In this document: positions 9,365-18,072 of the stretch, one piece after another
Layout: each line of letters begins with the position of its first letter
Position numbering within the stretch: position 1 is the first letter of the stretch
Source: Catalinimonas sp038039535
Lineage (GTDB): Bacteria > Bacteroidota > Bacteroidia > Cytophagales > Cyclobacteriaceae
Direction: 5' to 3'
NCBI RefSeq assembly: GCF_038039535.1
Contig: NZ_JBBPHP010000033.1
Span: 11,635 to 75,634 of the forward strand
Length of the DNA stretch: 64,000 bases
Notes under the pieces: model-generated
Told to the model about the DNA's origin: nothing
The model's database searches: none
Seen by the model: only the letters and a program-made list of their open reading frames with translations
Made by a program: the position numbers and the translations under genes

Positions 9365-10267
9365 TTAGTTACCTCTAATATTCATCTCTTGCCGGTCTCT
9401 TTTCTTATATTCAATGGGGGACATCTGCATTACTTTTTTAAAAATTCTGGAAAAGTAATAGGGGTCCTGATAACCTACTTTATCAGCTACCTCTTTTACA
9501 TAGAGTTGTGTTATATCCAGCAACTGGCAGGCATATTGAATCTTCAGTTGAATAAAATGATCTACAGGGGAGAAGCCAGTCTTTTGTGTAAATAACTTCG
9601 AGTAGTGTGCTACAGACAAGCCAGTATGATCAGCTAATTCTTTAAGCGATAATGCTTCTCCAACGTGGTTTTTCATAAAAGTAATATTCTTGGAAATGAT
9701 ATCAGTATCCTGCACATTCTGAAAATGCATAAACTGGTTTGGGTATAAAAAAGAAGCAAGTAAGCGCTGGAAACTCATACTGGCATATTCAAGTTGCGAT
9801 TTGGCATACCCCATAGAGAAAGTGTGGATCAGGTCTTTGAATAGGCTGATCCGAAAATCTTCATTTATCGCATGCTGTGCTTGAAGTGTCGTTTTTTTTC
9901 CAAAGTGTTCGCTCAGTAGATCTGCTTTGGTTCCATCAAAATGTACCCAGTAAATAGTCCATGCATCCTTTTCCTTAGTATTGTAATGATGTGCAATATT
10001 TTTAGGAATAATGACAAAATCATGCTTTGAAAGAAAGTGAGTTTCTTTTCCAATGCTTACTTCACCACTTCCATTATTTACATAAATAAGAATATTCTCC
10101 TTTGAACCATGATTTCTTTTACGAAAATGAAAACGAGCATGAGGATAAAAACCAATATCTGTAATATATAAATCACGGGTTAAAGGATTGGCCTGAAGTT
10201 GATTTTTCACTGAAGAGGGTAAAACGATACTTTGTTCTCCTAAAAAACCGTCTTTCTTACTTTTCAT
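9365..10267 (-). CDS. AraC-family transcriptional regulator with cupin-type sensor domain
   Basis: 300 residues. The first roughly 150 have an AraC-like cupin arm (HARFHFRKRNHGSKENILIY, VIIPKNIAHHYN, WTIYWVHFDG). The last roughly 100 have two helix-turn-helix motifs: LSLKELADHTGLSVAHYSKLF and VKEVADKVGYQDPYYFSRIF, followed by the typical SPIEYKKR end. It resembles sugar-responsive regulators of the MelR/RhaS kind. It is divergent from the MFS-to-mutarotase operon across only 75 nt, so it most likely activates that operon and controls itself. The ligand is probably a galactoside or galactose, inferred from the target enzymes and not visible in the protein. Confidence 0.93.
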   Translation of the reverse strand: MKSKKDGFLGEQSIVLPSSVKNQLQANPLTRDLYITDIGFYPHARFHFRKRNHGSKENILIYVNNGSGEVSIGKETHFLSKHDFVIIPKNIAHHYNTKEKDAWTIYWVHFDGTKADLLSEHFGKKTTLQAQHAINEDFRISLFKDLIHTFSMGYAKSQLEYASMSFQRLLASFLYPNQFMHFQNVQDTDIISKNITFMKNHVGEALSLKELADHTGLSVAHYSKLFTQKTGFSPVDHFIQLKIQYACQLLDITQLYVKEVADKVGYQDPYYFSRIFKKVMQMSPIEYKKRDRQEMNIRGN

Positions 10268-10342
10268 GATTATAATAATATAGTCCAGTGATTCCGAAGA
10301 TAACGCATTTTTTGATGTTTCTCAATTACCTTACTTTACCCT

Positions 10343-11740
10343 ATGCTGGTCAAAGAAAAATTCAACTTCCAATATATCCTTGCCATATCACTGGTTTCAG
10401 CTTTGGGAGGATTACTCTTCGGTTACGACTGGGTAGTAATTGGAGGTGCCAAACCTTTTTATGAAAGGTTTTTTGGCATTACCAACCAATCGGCGGTACA
10501 GGGCTGGGCGGTCAGTTGTGCATTGATAGGCTGTATCGCCGGTGCGCTAAGCTCAGGTAAAGTTACTGATGCATTGGGCAGGAAGGTCCCCTTGATTATT
10601 TCTGCTTTACTTTTTACAGTTTCTGCCATAGGTACCGGTATGGTGGATACTTTAAACTGGTTCATCGTGTACCGTATCCTGGGAGGTATTGGGATAGGCT
10701 TAGCCTCTACCATTTCTCCTATCTACATTGCCGAAATGGCTCCGGCAAAGTATCGTGGCAGGCTGGTATCTCTTAATCAACTTACCATTGTGATCGGAAT
10801 TCTGGCAGCGCAAATTATCAACTATCTGATCGCCGAATCTATTCCTGCCGGGAGTAAAGATATTGAGATCGCGGCTTCCTGGAATGGACAAATGGGATGG
10901 AGGTGGATGTTCTGGGCAGAAACGGTGCCTGCATTTACCTTCTTTGTACTCGCCTTTTTTATCCCGGAAAGTCCGCGCTGGCTGGGCAAACAAGCCCGGT
11001 GGAAAGAGGTAAACCATACACTCTCCAGAATTGGTGGAAAAGCCTATGCGGAAGCGGGGCAGGAAGAGATCAAAGTATCGCTTGAACAGAAAAAAGAAGG
11101 TCAAACGCAGCAGGTTAAGCTGACTGCCAACAATAACCGTTTTATACTGCTAATCGGTATCACACTGGCAGTATTTCAGCAGTGGTGCGGCATTAATGTC
11201 GTCTTTAATTATGCGGACGAAATATTTTCAGCTGCCGGGTACTCCATCAATGATGCCTTGTTCAACATTGTCATTACAGGGGTAGTCAATCTGGTATTCA
11301 CTTTTGTAGCGATCCGCACGATAGACCAGTGGGGTCGAAGAAAATTATTGTTGCTGGGTTCTTTAGGCTTGGCGATTACTTACGCGCTGCTTGCTCTCTG
11401 CTATCTGACAGATGTAAAAGGAATATTTGCCTTATCGCTGGTGCTCATTGGTATTGCTATTTACGCCATGTCGCTGGCCCCGGTAGTATGGGTAGTATTA
11501 TCAGAAATTTTCCCCAACAGAATCCGGGGTGTTGCCATGGCTATCTCAACCACAGCACTTTGGGTAGCTTCTTTCATCCTGACCTATACCTTTCCCATAT
11601 TCAATAGTGGTTTGGGCACTTCGGGTACCTTTTTCCTCTACAGCATAATCTGTCTGGCAGGCTTTGTTTTCATCTTAAGGACCTTGCCCGAAACCAAAAA
11701 CAAATCCCTGGAAGAAATAGAAAAAGAATTAGGCCTGTGA
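10343..11740 (+). CDS. Sugar-porter-family MFS transporter (sugar:proton symporter)
   Basis: 465 residues with about 12 hydrophobic helices. Sugar-porter signatures are all present: GGLLFGYDWVVIGG in helix 1, the RILGGIGIGLASTISPIYIAE region with GRLVSLNQ, PESPRWL at the end of helix 6, DQWGRRKLLLLGS after helix 8, and the closing PETKNKSLEEIE. It belongs to the inner-membrane XylE/GalP/AraE type and should import a monosaccharide. It is the first gene of the operon divergent from the AraC regulator, ending 26 nt before the DUF5107 gene. With GH36, GH2 and a mutarotase downstream, galactose is the most plausible cargo, as inference. Confidence 0.95.
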   Translation: MLVKEKFNFQYILAISLVSALGGLLFGYDWVVIGGAKPFYERFFGITNQSAVQGWAVSCALIGCIAGALSSGKVTDALGRKVPLIISALLFTVSAIGTGMVDTLNWFIVYRILGGIGIGLASTISPIYIAEMAPAKYRGRLVSLNQLTIVIGILAAQIINYLIAESIPAGSKDIEIAASWNGQMGWRWMFWAETVPAFTFFVLAFFIPESPRWLGKQARWKEVNHTLSRIGGKAYAEAGQEEIKVSLEQKKEGQTQQVKLTANNNRFILLIGITLAVFQQWCGINVVFNYADEIFSAAGYSINDALFNIVITGVVNLVFTFVAIRTIDQWGRRKLLLLGSLGLAITYALLALCYLTDVKGIFALSLVLIGIAIYAMSLAPVVWVVLSEIFPNRIRGVAMAISTTALWVASFILTYTFPIFNSGLGTSGTFFLYSIICLAGFVFILRTLPETKNKSLEEIEKELGL

Positions 11741-11766
11741 ATGTATAAACTGAAAATATCTGGATA

Positions 11767-14700
11767 ATGCACCCATCAAAAGACATACAAAGTAAGCGAT
11801 CATCTACGGGCGTAAAAGCCTGGGTTGAAGCGGTTACCATTCCCACTTACCCAATCGGTGAAGCAGAAAAATACCCAATGTTTCTGGAAAAAAGAGTGTA
11901 CCAGGGCAGTAGTGGTGCGGTCTATCCTTATCCTGTCGTTGAGAAAATCTATGACGAAAAAGAAGACAAGAACTGGAATGCAGTTTTTCTGGAGAATGAC
12001 TATCTCAAGATCATGATCATGCCCGAGTTGGGGGGCAGAGTACAAATGGCTTATGATAAGATGAAAAAGCGCCATTTTGTGTACTATAATCAGGTCATCA
12101 AACCGGCTTTGGTAGGTTTAACGGGGCCCTGGATATCAGGAGGAATAGAATTCAACTGGCCGCAGCACCATCGGCCTACTACCTTTGATCCGGTAGACTA
12201 TACTATAGAAAAAAATGAAGATGGTAGCAAAACCGTCTGGGTCAATGAAATTGAGCGTATGTCTGGCACCAAAGGCAAGGCCGGATTTACCCTGCATCCC
12301 GACAAAGCTTTTCTGGAAATCAAGGTTAATCTATACAACCGTACACCTTTTCCTCAAACCTTTCTCTGGTGGGCCAATCCGGCGGTCAAAGTCAATGATG
12401 ACTATCAGTCAGTTTTTCCACCCGATGTAAATGCGGTCTTTGATCACGGCAAACGTGATGTTTCCAGCTTCCCTATCGCCAGAGGTACTTATTACAAAAT
12501 AGATTATTCCGCAGGCGTGGACATCTCCCGTTATAAAAATATTCCGGTTCCTACGTCTTATATGGCGGTCAACAGCCAGTATGATTTTGTAGGAGGATAT
12601 GAAAATGACAGCAAGGGCGGGCTATTGCATGTAGCTAACCATCATGTGTCGCCTGGTAAGAAGCAGTGGACCTGGGGCAATGGTGATTTTGGCAGAGCCT
12701 GGGATCGTAACCTGACCGATGAGGATGGACCTTACATAGAGCTGATGTGTGGTGTGTTTACCGATAACCAGCCGGATTTTTCCTGGCTGCAGCCTTATGA
12801 AGAAAAAAGCTTTACCCAGTATTTCATGCCGTATCAGGAGTTGGGGATGGTGAAGAATGCCAACCAGCATGCGATGATCAATCTGGAAGTGGAAGAAGGC
12901 AAGGTGAAGCTCAAGGTATATACCACCGGTTTTTTCCCTCAGACACAACTGATGCTATTGGCCCATGGAGATAAAATCTGGGAGGGTCAGTATGATTTTG
13001 CTCCAGGAACAGTTTATCAGCAGGAAATCAGTCTCAATGATTTCTCAACCGAAGGGCTCAAAGTAGTGATTCTGAAAGAAGATCAGCGAGAGCTGATATC
13101 CTGGCAGATGGAAAAATCAGATACCCCCGACATGCCGGAACCAGCCAAAGCCGCGCTGGAACCGGAGCAGATTGAAAGCACAGAATTGCTCTACCTGAAT
13201 GGTCTACATCTGGAGCAATATCGCCATGCCACCTATCAGCCTACGGATTATTACCGCGAGGCACTGCGCCGTGATCTTTCTGACATTCGGAATAATATCG
13301 CTTTAGGCTTATGGTTGATGCGACGGGCTCAGTTTACCGAAGCAGAACTGCACTTTCGTAAGGCTATTGAGACATTGACTTTAAGGAACCCTAATCCCTA
13401 TGATGGGGAAGCCTATTATCAGTTGGGGATTTGTCTAAAGATGCAGCAACGCTACGATGAAGCGTATGAAGCATTGTACAAAGCTTGCTGGAATGCAGCC
13501 TGGCAAAATGCCGCTTACTTCCACCTTGCTCAGATAGATGCCCTCCGGCAGGATTGGGAAATAGCCCTGGAACATATTGAAAAATCATTGATCAGAAACA
13601 GTCATCACCATCAGGCCCGTCATTTGAAAATTATTCTGTTACGGAAATTGGGTAAAATAGAACAGGCCTTTGCTTATGTGAAGGAGTCTGTCAAGCTTGA
13701 TACCTTTAATTTGGGTGCTTTATACGAAAAATACCTGCTGACAAAAGATTCCAGAGTGCTGGAAGAATTTCTATTACTGCTACGAAATCATTCTTTCAAC
13801 TTTGCAGAGTTTGCCTGGGATTATGGTCAGGCAGGCTGTTACGAAGACGCAATAGATATATTAGCGTTACATAAGCCAGAAAAAGACCGTCCTAACCCTT
13901 TACTAGCTTATCACAAAGCCTGGTTTGCCCATCAGGCAGGGAAAGAAAATGAAGCGCAAAGCTATTATGCTGAAGCATCCTCCCAATCGCCTGACTTTGG
14001 TTTTCCCAATCGTCTGGAAGAAGTGTTGGCCTTGCAGCATGCGCTTGCAGTTAATCCTGAAGATTACCGAGCCCATTATTTTTTGGGTAATTTTTTCTAT
14101 GCCTATCGCCAGCATCAGAAAGCCATAACCCATTGGGAAAAAGCAGCTGTATTAGGAGATGATAATCCGATTACCTACCGCAACCTGGCGCTGGCCTATT
14201 TCAATAAATTAAATCAGCCGGACAAGGCATTACAATTATTGGAAAAAGCCTTCAGTAGGGACGAGGGTTCGGCACGACTGCTGATGGAACTGGATCAGTT
14301 GTACAAAAGATTAAACCATGATCCTCAGCAAAGACTGAGTTTTCTGGAGAAATATCCTGAACTGATAGATTTCAGAGATGATCTTTATCTGGAACGGATT
14401 ACGCTCTATAATACTTTAGGGCAAAACAAAAAAGCACTACAATTACTGAGCATCCGTACTTTCCATCCCTGGGAAGGGGGAGAAGGCAAGGTGCCTGCCC
14501 AATACCTCTACAGCCACATCGCTTTGGCCTATCAGCATATTCAGCAGGAACAGTTTGAGCAGGCGATAGTCCATCTGATGCAGGCACAGACGTATCCTGA
14601 AAATCTGGGTGAAGGTAAGCTATTTGGTGCCCAGGAGAATGATATTTTCTACTGGCTGGGCTGCGCTTACGAAGGATTAAAAGAAACACAGAAAGCGGAA

Positions 14701-15123
14701 GAAGCCTGGGAGAAAGCTTCAGTAGGCTTATCCGAACCGGAACCCGCCATTTTCTATAACGACCAGCAACCTGACAAAATCTTTTATCAGGGGTTAGCAT
14801 TGTTGAAGCTCAACCGGCAGGAGGAGGCATATAGTCGTTTCCATAAGCTGATTTCTTTTGCCGAAGAGCGCTATTCACAAAAAGTTAAGATAGACTACTT
14901 CGCCGTTTCTCTTCCTGATCTTCTGTTGTGGGAAGAAGATCTGCAGGCCAGGAATACACTATTCTGCTATTATCTCATGGGGCTGGGTCATTTAGGGCTG
15001 GAGGATACAGAAAAGGCATTACACTATTTTAAAAAAGCCAGGCAAATAGACGCACATCATCAGGGCATACACTGGCATCACTTGTTAGCTTCAGATTTTA
15101 AGGCTAAGCAGCATTCGGTCTAA
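11767..15123 (+). CDS. DUF5107 domain protein with C-terminal TPR repeats
   Basis: 1118 residues without a clear signal peptide, so probably cytoplasmic. Residues roughly 20-330 form the DUF5107 beta-sandwich (ENDYLKIMIMPELGGRVQMA, GPWISGGIEFNWPQHHRPTT), which resembles aldose-epimerase and glycan-binding superfolds. From about residue 470 to the end there are many tetratricopeptide-like helices (for example EAYYQLGICLKMQQRYDEAY, YFLGNFFYAYRQHQKAITHW, KALHYFKKARQ). DUF5107/TPR proteins recur in Bacteroidota carbohydrate operons, but no reaction is established for them. The operon position between the sugar porter and the GH2 suggests handling or modification of the imported sugar, or a scaffold role. 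Length and continuous repeats show no sign of frameshift. Confidence 0.88.
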   Translation: MHPSKDIQSKRSSTGVKAWVEAVTIPTYPIGEAEKYPMFLEKRVYQGSSGAVYPYPVVEKIYDEKEDKNWNAVFLENDYLKIMIMPELGGRVQMAYDKMKKRHFVYYNQVIKPALVGLTGPWISGGIEFNWPQHHRPTTFDPVDYTIEKNEDGSKTVWVNEIERMSGTKGKAGFTLHPDKAFLEIKVNLYNRTPFPQTFLWWANPAVKVNDDYQSVFPPDVNAVFDHGKRDVSSFPIARGTYYKIDYSAGVDISRYKNIPVPTSYMAVNSQYDFVGGYENDSKGGLLHVANHHVSPGKKQWTWGNGDFGRAWDRNLTDEDGPYIELMCGVFTDNQPDFSWLQPYEEKSFTQYFMPYQELGMVKNANQHAMINLEVEEGKVKLKVYTTGFFPQTQLMLLAHGDKIWEGQYDFAPGTVYQQEISLNDFSTEGLKVVILKEDQRELISWQMEKSDTPDMPEPAKAALEPEQIESTELLYLNGLHLEQYRHATYQPTDYYREALRRDLSDIRNNIALGLWLMRRAQFTEAELHFRKAIETLTLRNPNPYDGEAYYQLGICLKMQQRYDEAYEALYKACWNAAWQNAAYFHLAQIDALRQDWEIALEHIEKSLIRNSHHHQARHLKIILLRKLGKIEQAFAYVKESVKLDTFNLGALYEKYLLTKDSRVLEEFLLLLRNHSFNFAEFAWDYGQAGCYEDAIDILALHKPEKDRPNPLLAYHKAWFAHQAGKENEAQSYYAEASSQSPDFGFPNRLEEVLALQHALAVNPEDYRAHYFLGNFFYAYRQHQKAITHWEKAAVLGDDNPITYRNLALAYFNKLNQPDKALQLLEKAFSRDEGSARLLMELDQLYKRLNHDPQQRLSFLEKYPELIDFRDDLYLERITLYNTLGQNKKALQLLSIRTFHPWEGGEGKVPAQYLYSHIALAYQHIQQEQFEQAIVHLMQAQTYPENLGEGKLFGAQENDIFYWLGCAYEGLKETQKAEEAWEKASVGLSEPEPAIFYNDQQPDKIFYQGLALLKLNRQEEAYSRFHKLISFAEERYSQKVKIDYFAVSLPDLLLWEEDLQARNTLFCYYLMGLGHLGLEDTEKALHYFKKARQIDAHHQGIHWHHLLASDFKAKQHSV

Positions 15124-15162
15124 TCCTTACATATTTCATTCATTAAGTTTAAGCATCAACCT

Positions 15163-17985
15163 ATGAAACTTAGATATTTGATTTTTTGGCTTTTAGCAAC
15201 TTGTATATCATGTAGTTCACCCCAGCCGGAGAGCACCATCAGCCTGCACGGAAGCTGGGCTTTCAAAGTAGATTCTTTGGATAGGGGGGAACAGGAAAGC
15301 TGGTTTAACCAAAGCCTGGAAGAGACTGTGAAACTTCCAGGTTCTATGGCCACCAACGGAAAAGGAAATGATATTACCTTGAATACCGAATGGGTAGGAG
15401 GAGTACGCGATCCCAACTGGCATAACGATCCGAACTACGCTCCCTACATTGATCTGGATAGTATTCGTTTCCCTTTCTGGCTGCAGCCCGTCAAAAAATA
15501 TACAGGCGCTGCCTGGTACCAGAAAGAGGTAGATATTCCTGAAGAATGGGGAAGTGAAGAAATCCTTTTACACTTAGAAAGATGTCATTGGGAGTCCAGT
15601 GTCTGGGTAGATGATCAGAAGATAGGTACACAAAACAGTCTTTCTACAGCACATATTTACCCATTGGGACAATATTTAAGTCCCGGTACCCATACCATTT
15701 CTATTCGCATTGACAATCGTATCAAAATAGATGTGGGAGAGAACGCTCATAGCATTTCCGACCATACGCAATCTAACTGGAATGGTATTGCTGGTGATAT
15801 CTATCTGGAAAGCAGGCCCAATACTTATTTTTCAGATGTTCAACTTTACCCTGATGCCAGCTCACAATCCGTTACTATTCGCGGAAAAGTAATTGGGAGT
15901 GAGGCGCAAAGCACTCCTCTCAACATTAGCGCTCAGGCCAGAGGGAAAAACTTTGAAGCGAATCTGCCCGAGCAGTCTTTTGAAGTGACTGGAGAAGGAG
16001 AAGAAACGGAATTTGAATTCACCTATAATTTTGGCCAGGAAGCTAAGCTATGGGATGAGTTTGAACCGAATGTGTATCAAATGACTCTCAGCGTAGAGAA
16101 TGGAGATGAAATTACCAAAGATTTTGGATTCAGGGATATTGCTTTTCAAGATCGTCAGTTTGTGATCAATGGCCGTCCCTCTTACCTCAGGGGTACGCTG
16201 GAGTGTGCTATTTTTCCCGAAACGGGTTATCCGGCAACCGATGTGGAAGCATGGAAAAAAATATTTAGCACCATACAGGATTATGGGCTCAATCATATGC
16301 GTTTCCACTCCTGGTGTCCTCCCGAAGCTGCTTTTGAAGCCGCGGATGAGATGGGCGTATATTTGCAGGCAGAAGCTGCAAGCTGGGCCAATCAAAGCAC
16401 CACCCTAGGTGATGGAAAGCCAGTAGATCAGTTTGTCAAAGAAGAAAGTGAGCGTATCGTCCAGGCTTATGGTAACCATCCGTCCTTCATCATGATGACC
16501 TACGGTAATGAACCAGGTGGTGACAACTATCGGAAATTTTTGGCAGAGTATGTCAATGCGTGGAAAGCCAAAGACAATCGCAGACTTTATACTTCAGCCG
16601 CGGGCTGGCCGGCGATTGCTGAAAATGAGTTTCATGTGTTGCCCGAACCGCGTATACAGGCCTGGGGTGCGGGGCTGAACAGCATTATCAATGCCCAACC
16701 GCCTTCTACCAATTATGATTTTACCGACCAAATGCCTGATGATGCTATCGCCGTTGTCTCTCATGAGATAGGGCAGTGGTGTGTGTACCCTGACCTAAAG
16801 GAGATTGACCGTTATACGGGCGTGCTCAAAGCCAAAAACTTTGAAATCTTCAAAGAAAGCCTGGAGGCTCACGGGATGGGTGATCTGGCAGAAGACTTTC
16901 TGATCGCTTCGGGTAAACTGCAGGCGCTCTGTTATAAAGCGGATATAGAAGGAGCACTACGGACCACCAACCAGGCTGGTTTTCAGCTGCTTGATTTGCA
17001 TGATTTTCCCGGGCAGGGCACTGCGCTGGTAGGTGTGCTGAATCCCTTCTGGGAAGAAAAAGGCTACATTACCGCCGAAGAATACAACCGTTTCTGCAAT
17101 ACCACTGTTCCCCTGGCCAGGCTGGATAAGCGGATATTTACAGAAGGTGAAACTCTGCAAGCCGATATTGAGATCGCTCATTTTGGAAAGGAAGCACTAC
17201 AAAATGCAACGCCTCGCTGGACAATAAAAGGCACGGATGGAAATATGGTAGCCGAAGGACAGTTGGATCAGCAAAATATTGCTTTGGGCAATGGCACTAA
17301 ACTGGGAACTGTATCTCATACTTTTGAGCAAAGCAACCAGCCCAGAAAAGTAGTGCTGGAAGTGAGTGTGGATAGCTTCAGCAACCACTGGGACCTTTGG
17401 GTATATCCCCAAAAGCCTGCCAGTATCAGCAGCAATGCAGTCCGACATGTATCCAGGCTGGATGCCAATACTTTGAATTTTCTACAGGGAGGCGGAAAAG
17501 TATTGTGGAGCCTGGGCAAAGGCAAGGTAAAACCGGAAATGGGTGGCGAAGTAGGAGTAGGCTTTTCCAGTATCTTCTGGAATACTGCCTGGACAGAAAA
17601 CCAAAAGCCACACACCTTGGGCATTCTGTGTGACCCTGAACATGCCGCCTTGCAACAATTCCCAACGGAGTCTCACTCCAACTGGCAGTGGTGGGATGCC
17701 ATGAGCCATAGCGATGTAGTCAATCTCAATGAACTCTCCAATGATATCCAGCCCATTGTGCGGGTCATAGATGACTGGGTGACCAACCGCAGCCTGGGTT
17801 TAATCTTTGAAGTCAAAGTAGGAGAGGGTAAACTGCTGATCAGTGGGGTGGATCTCAAAAACCAGCTCAACCAACGTCCAGAAGCCAGGCAAATGCTGGG
17901 CAGCCTGATGGGGTATATGGAAAGTGAGGATTTTAATCCTGCAGTTACTTTGGATGCAGAACAGGTTTCGGGCATCATGCAATAA
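15163..17985 (+). CDS. Glycoside hydrolase family 2 protein (beta-galactosidase-like)
   Basis: 940 residues with a lipoprotein-type signal (LLATCISCSS). Domain order is the GH2 sugar-binding jelly roll (about 30-220, with GAAWYQKEVDIP and LHLERCHWESSVWVD), an immunoglobulin-like domain, then a TIM barrel from about residue 340 (RDIAFQDRQFVINGRPSYLRG, HMRFHSWCPPEAAFEAADEM). The acid/base glutamate is E450 in YGNEPGG. E535 in SHEIGQW is the best candidate nucleophile. A C-terminal beta-rich extension follows. Family GH2 retains beta-galactosidases, glucuronidases and mannosidases; specificity is not decidable here, though the neighbouring GH36 and mutarotase favour galactose. It is third in the operon. 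Confidence 0.92.
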   Translation: MKLRYLIFWLLATCISCSSPQPESTISLHGSWAFKVDSLDRGEQESWFNQSLEETVKLPGSMATNGKGNDITLNTEWVGGVRDPNWHNDPNYAPYIDLDSIRFPFWLQPVKKYTGAAWYQKEVDIPEEWGSEEILLHLERCHWESSVWVDDQKIGTQNSLSTAHIYPLGQYLSPGTHTISIRIDNRIKIDVGENAHSISDHTQSNWNGIAGDIYLESRPNTYFSDVQLYPDASSQSVTIRGKVIGSEAQSTPLNISAQARGKNFEANLPEQSFEVTGEGEETEFEFTYNFGQEAKLWDEFEPNVYQMTLSVENGDEITKDFGFRDIAFQDRQFVINGRPSYLRGTLECAIFPETGYPATDVEAWKKIFSTIQDYGLNHMRFHSWCPPEAAFEAADEMGVYLQAEAASWANQSTTLGDGKPVDQFVKEESERIVQAYGNHPSFIMMTYGNEPGGDNYRKFLAEYVNAWKAKDNRRLYTSAAGWPAIAENEFHVLPEPRIQAWGAGLNSIINAQPPSTNYDFTDQMPDDAIAVVSHEIGQWCVYPDLKEIDRYTGVLKAKNFEIFKESLEAHGMGDLAEDFLIASGKLQALCYKADIEGALRTTNQAGFQLLDLHDFPGQGTALVGVLNPFWEEKGYITAEEYNRFCNTTVPLARLDKRIFTEGETLQADIEIAHFGKEALQNATPRWTIKGTDGNMVAEGQLDQQNIALGNGTKLGTVSHTFEQSNQPRKVVLEVSVDSFSNHWDLWVYPQKPASISSNAVRHVSRLDANTLNFLQGGGKVLWSLGKGKVKPEMGGEVGVGFSSIFWNTAWTENQKPHTLGILCDPEHAALQQFPTESHSNWQWWDAMSHSDVVNLNELSNDIQPIVRVIDDWVTNRSLGLIFEVKVGEGKLLISGVDLKNQLNQRPEARQMLGSLMGYMESEDFNPAVTLDAEQVSGIMQ

Positions 17986-18072
17986 CAATGAGTATTTTAA
18001 GTAAAGAAAGATTACAATAAAGAGAAGATCATTATCTTCATATAGATGTTTTTTTAAGCAAGTCAAAATGTT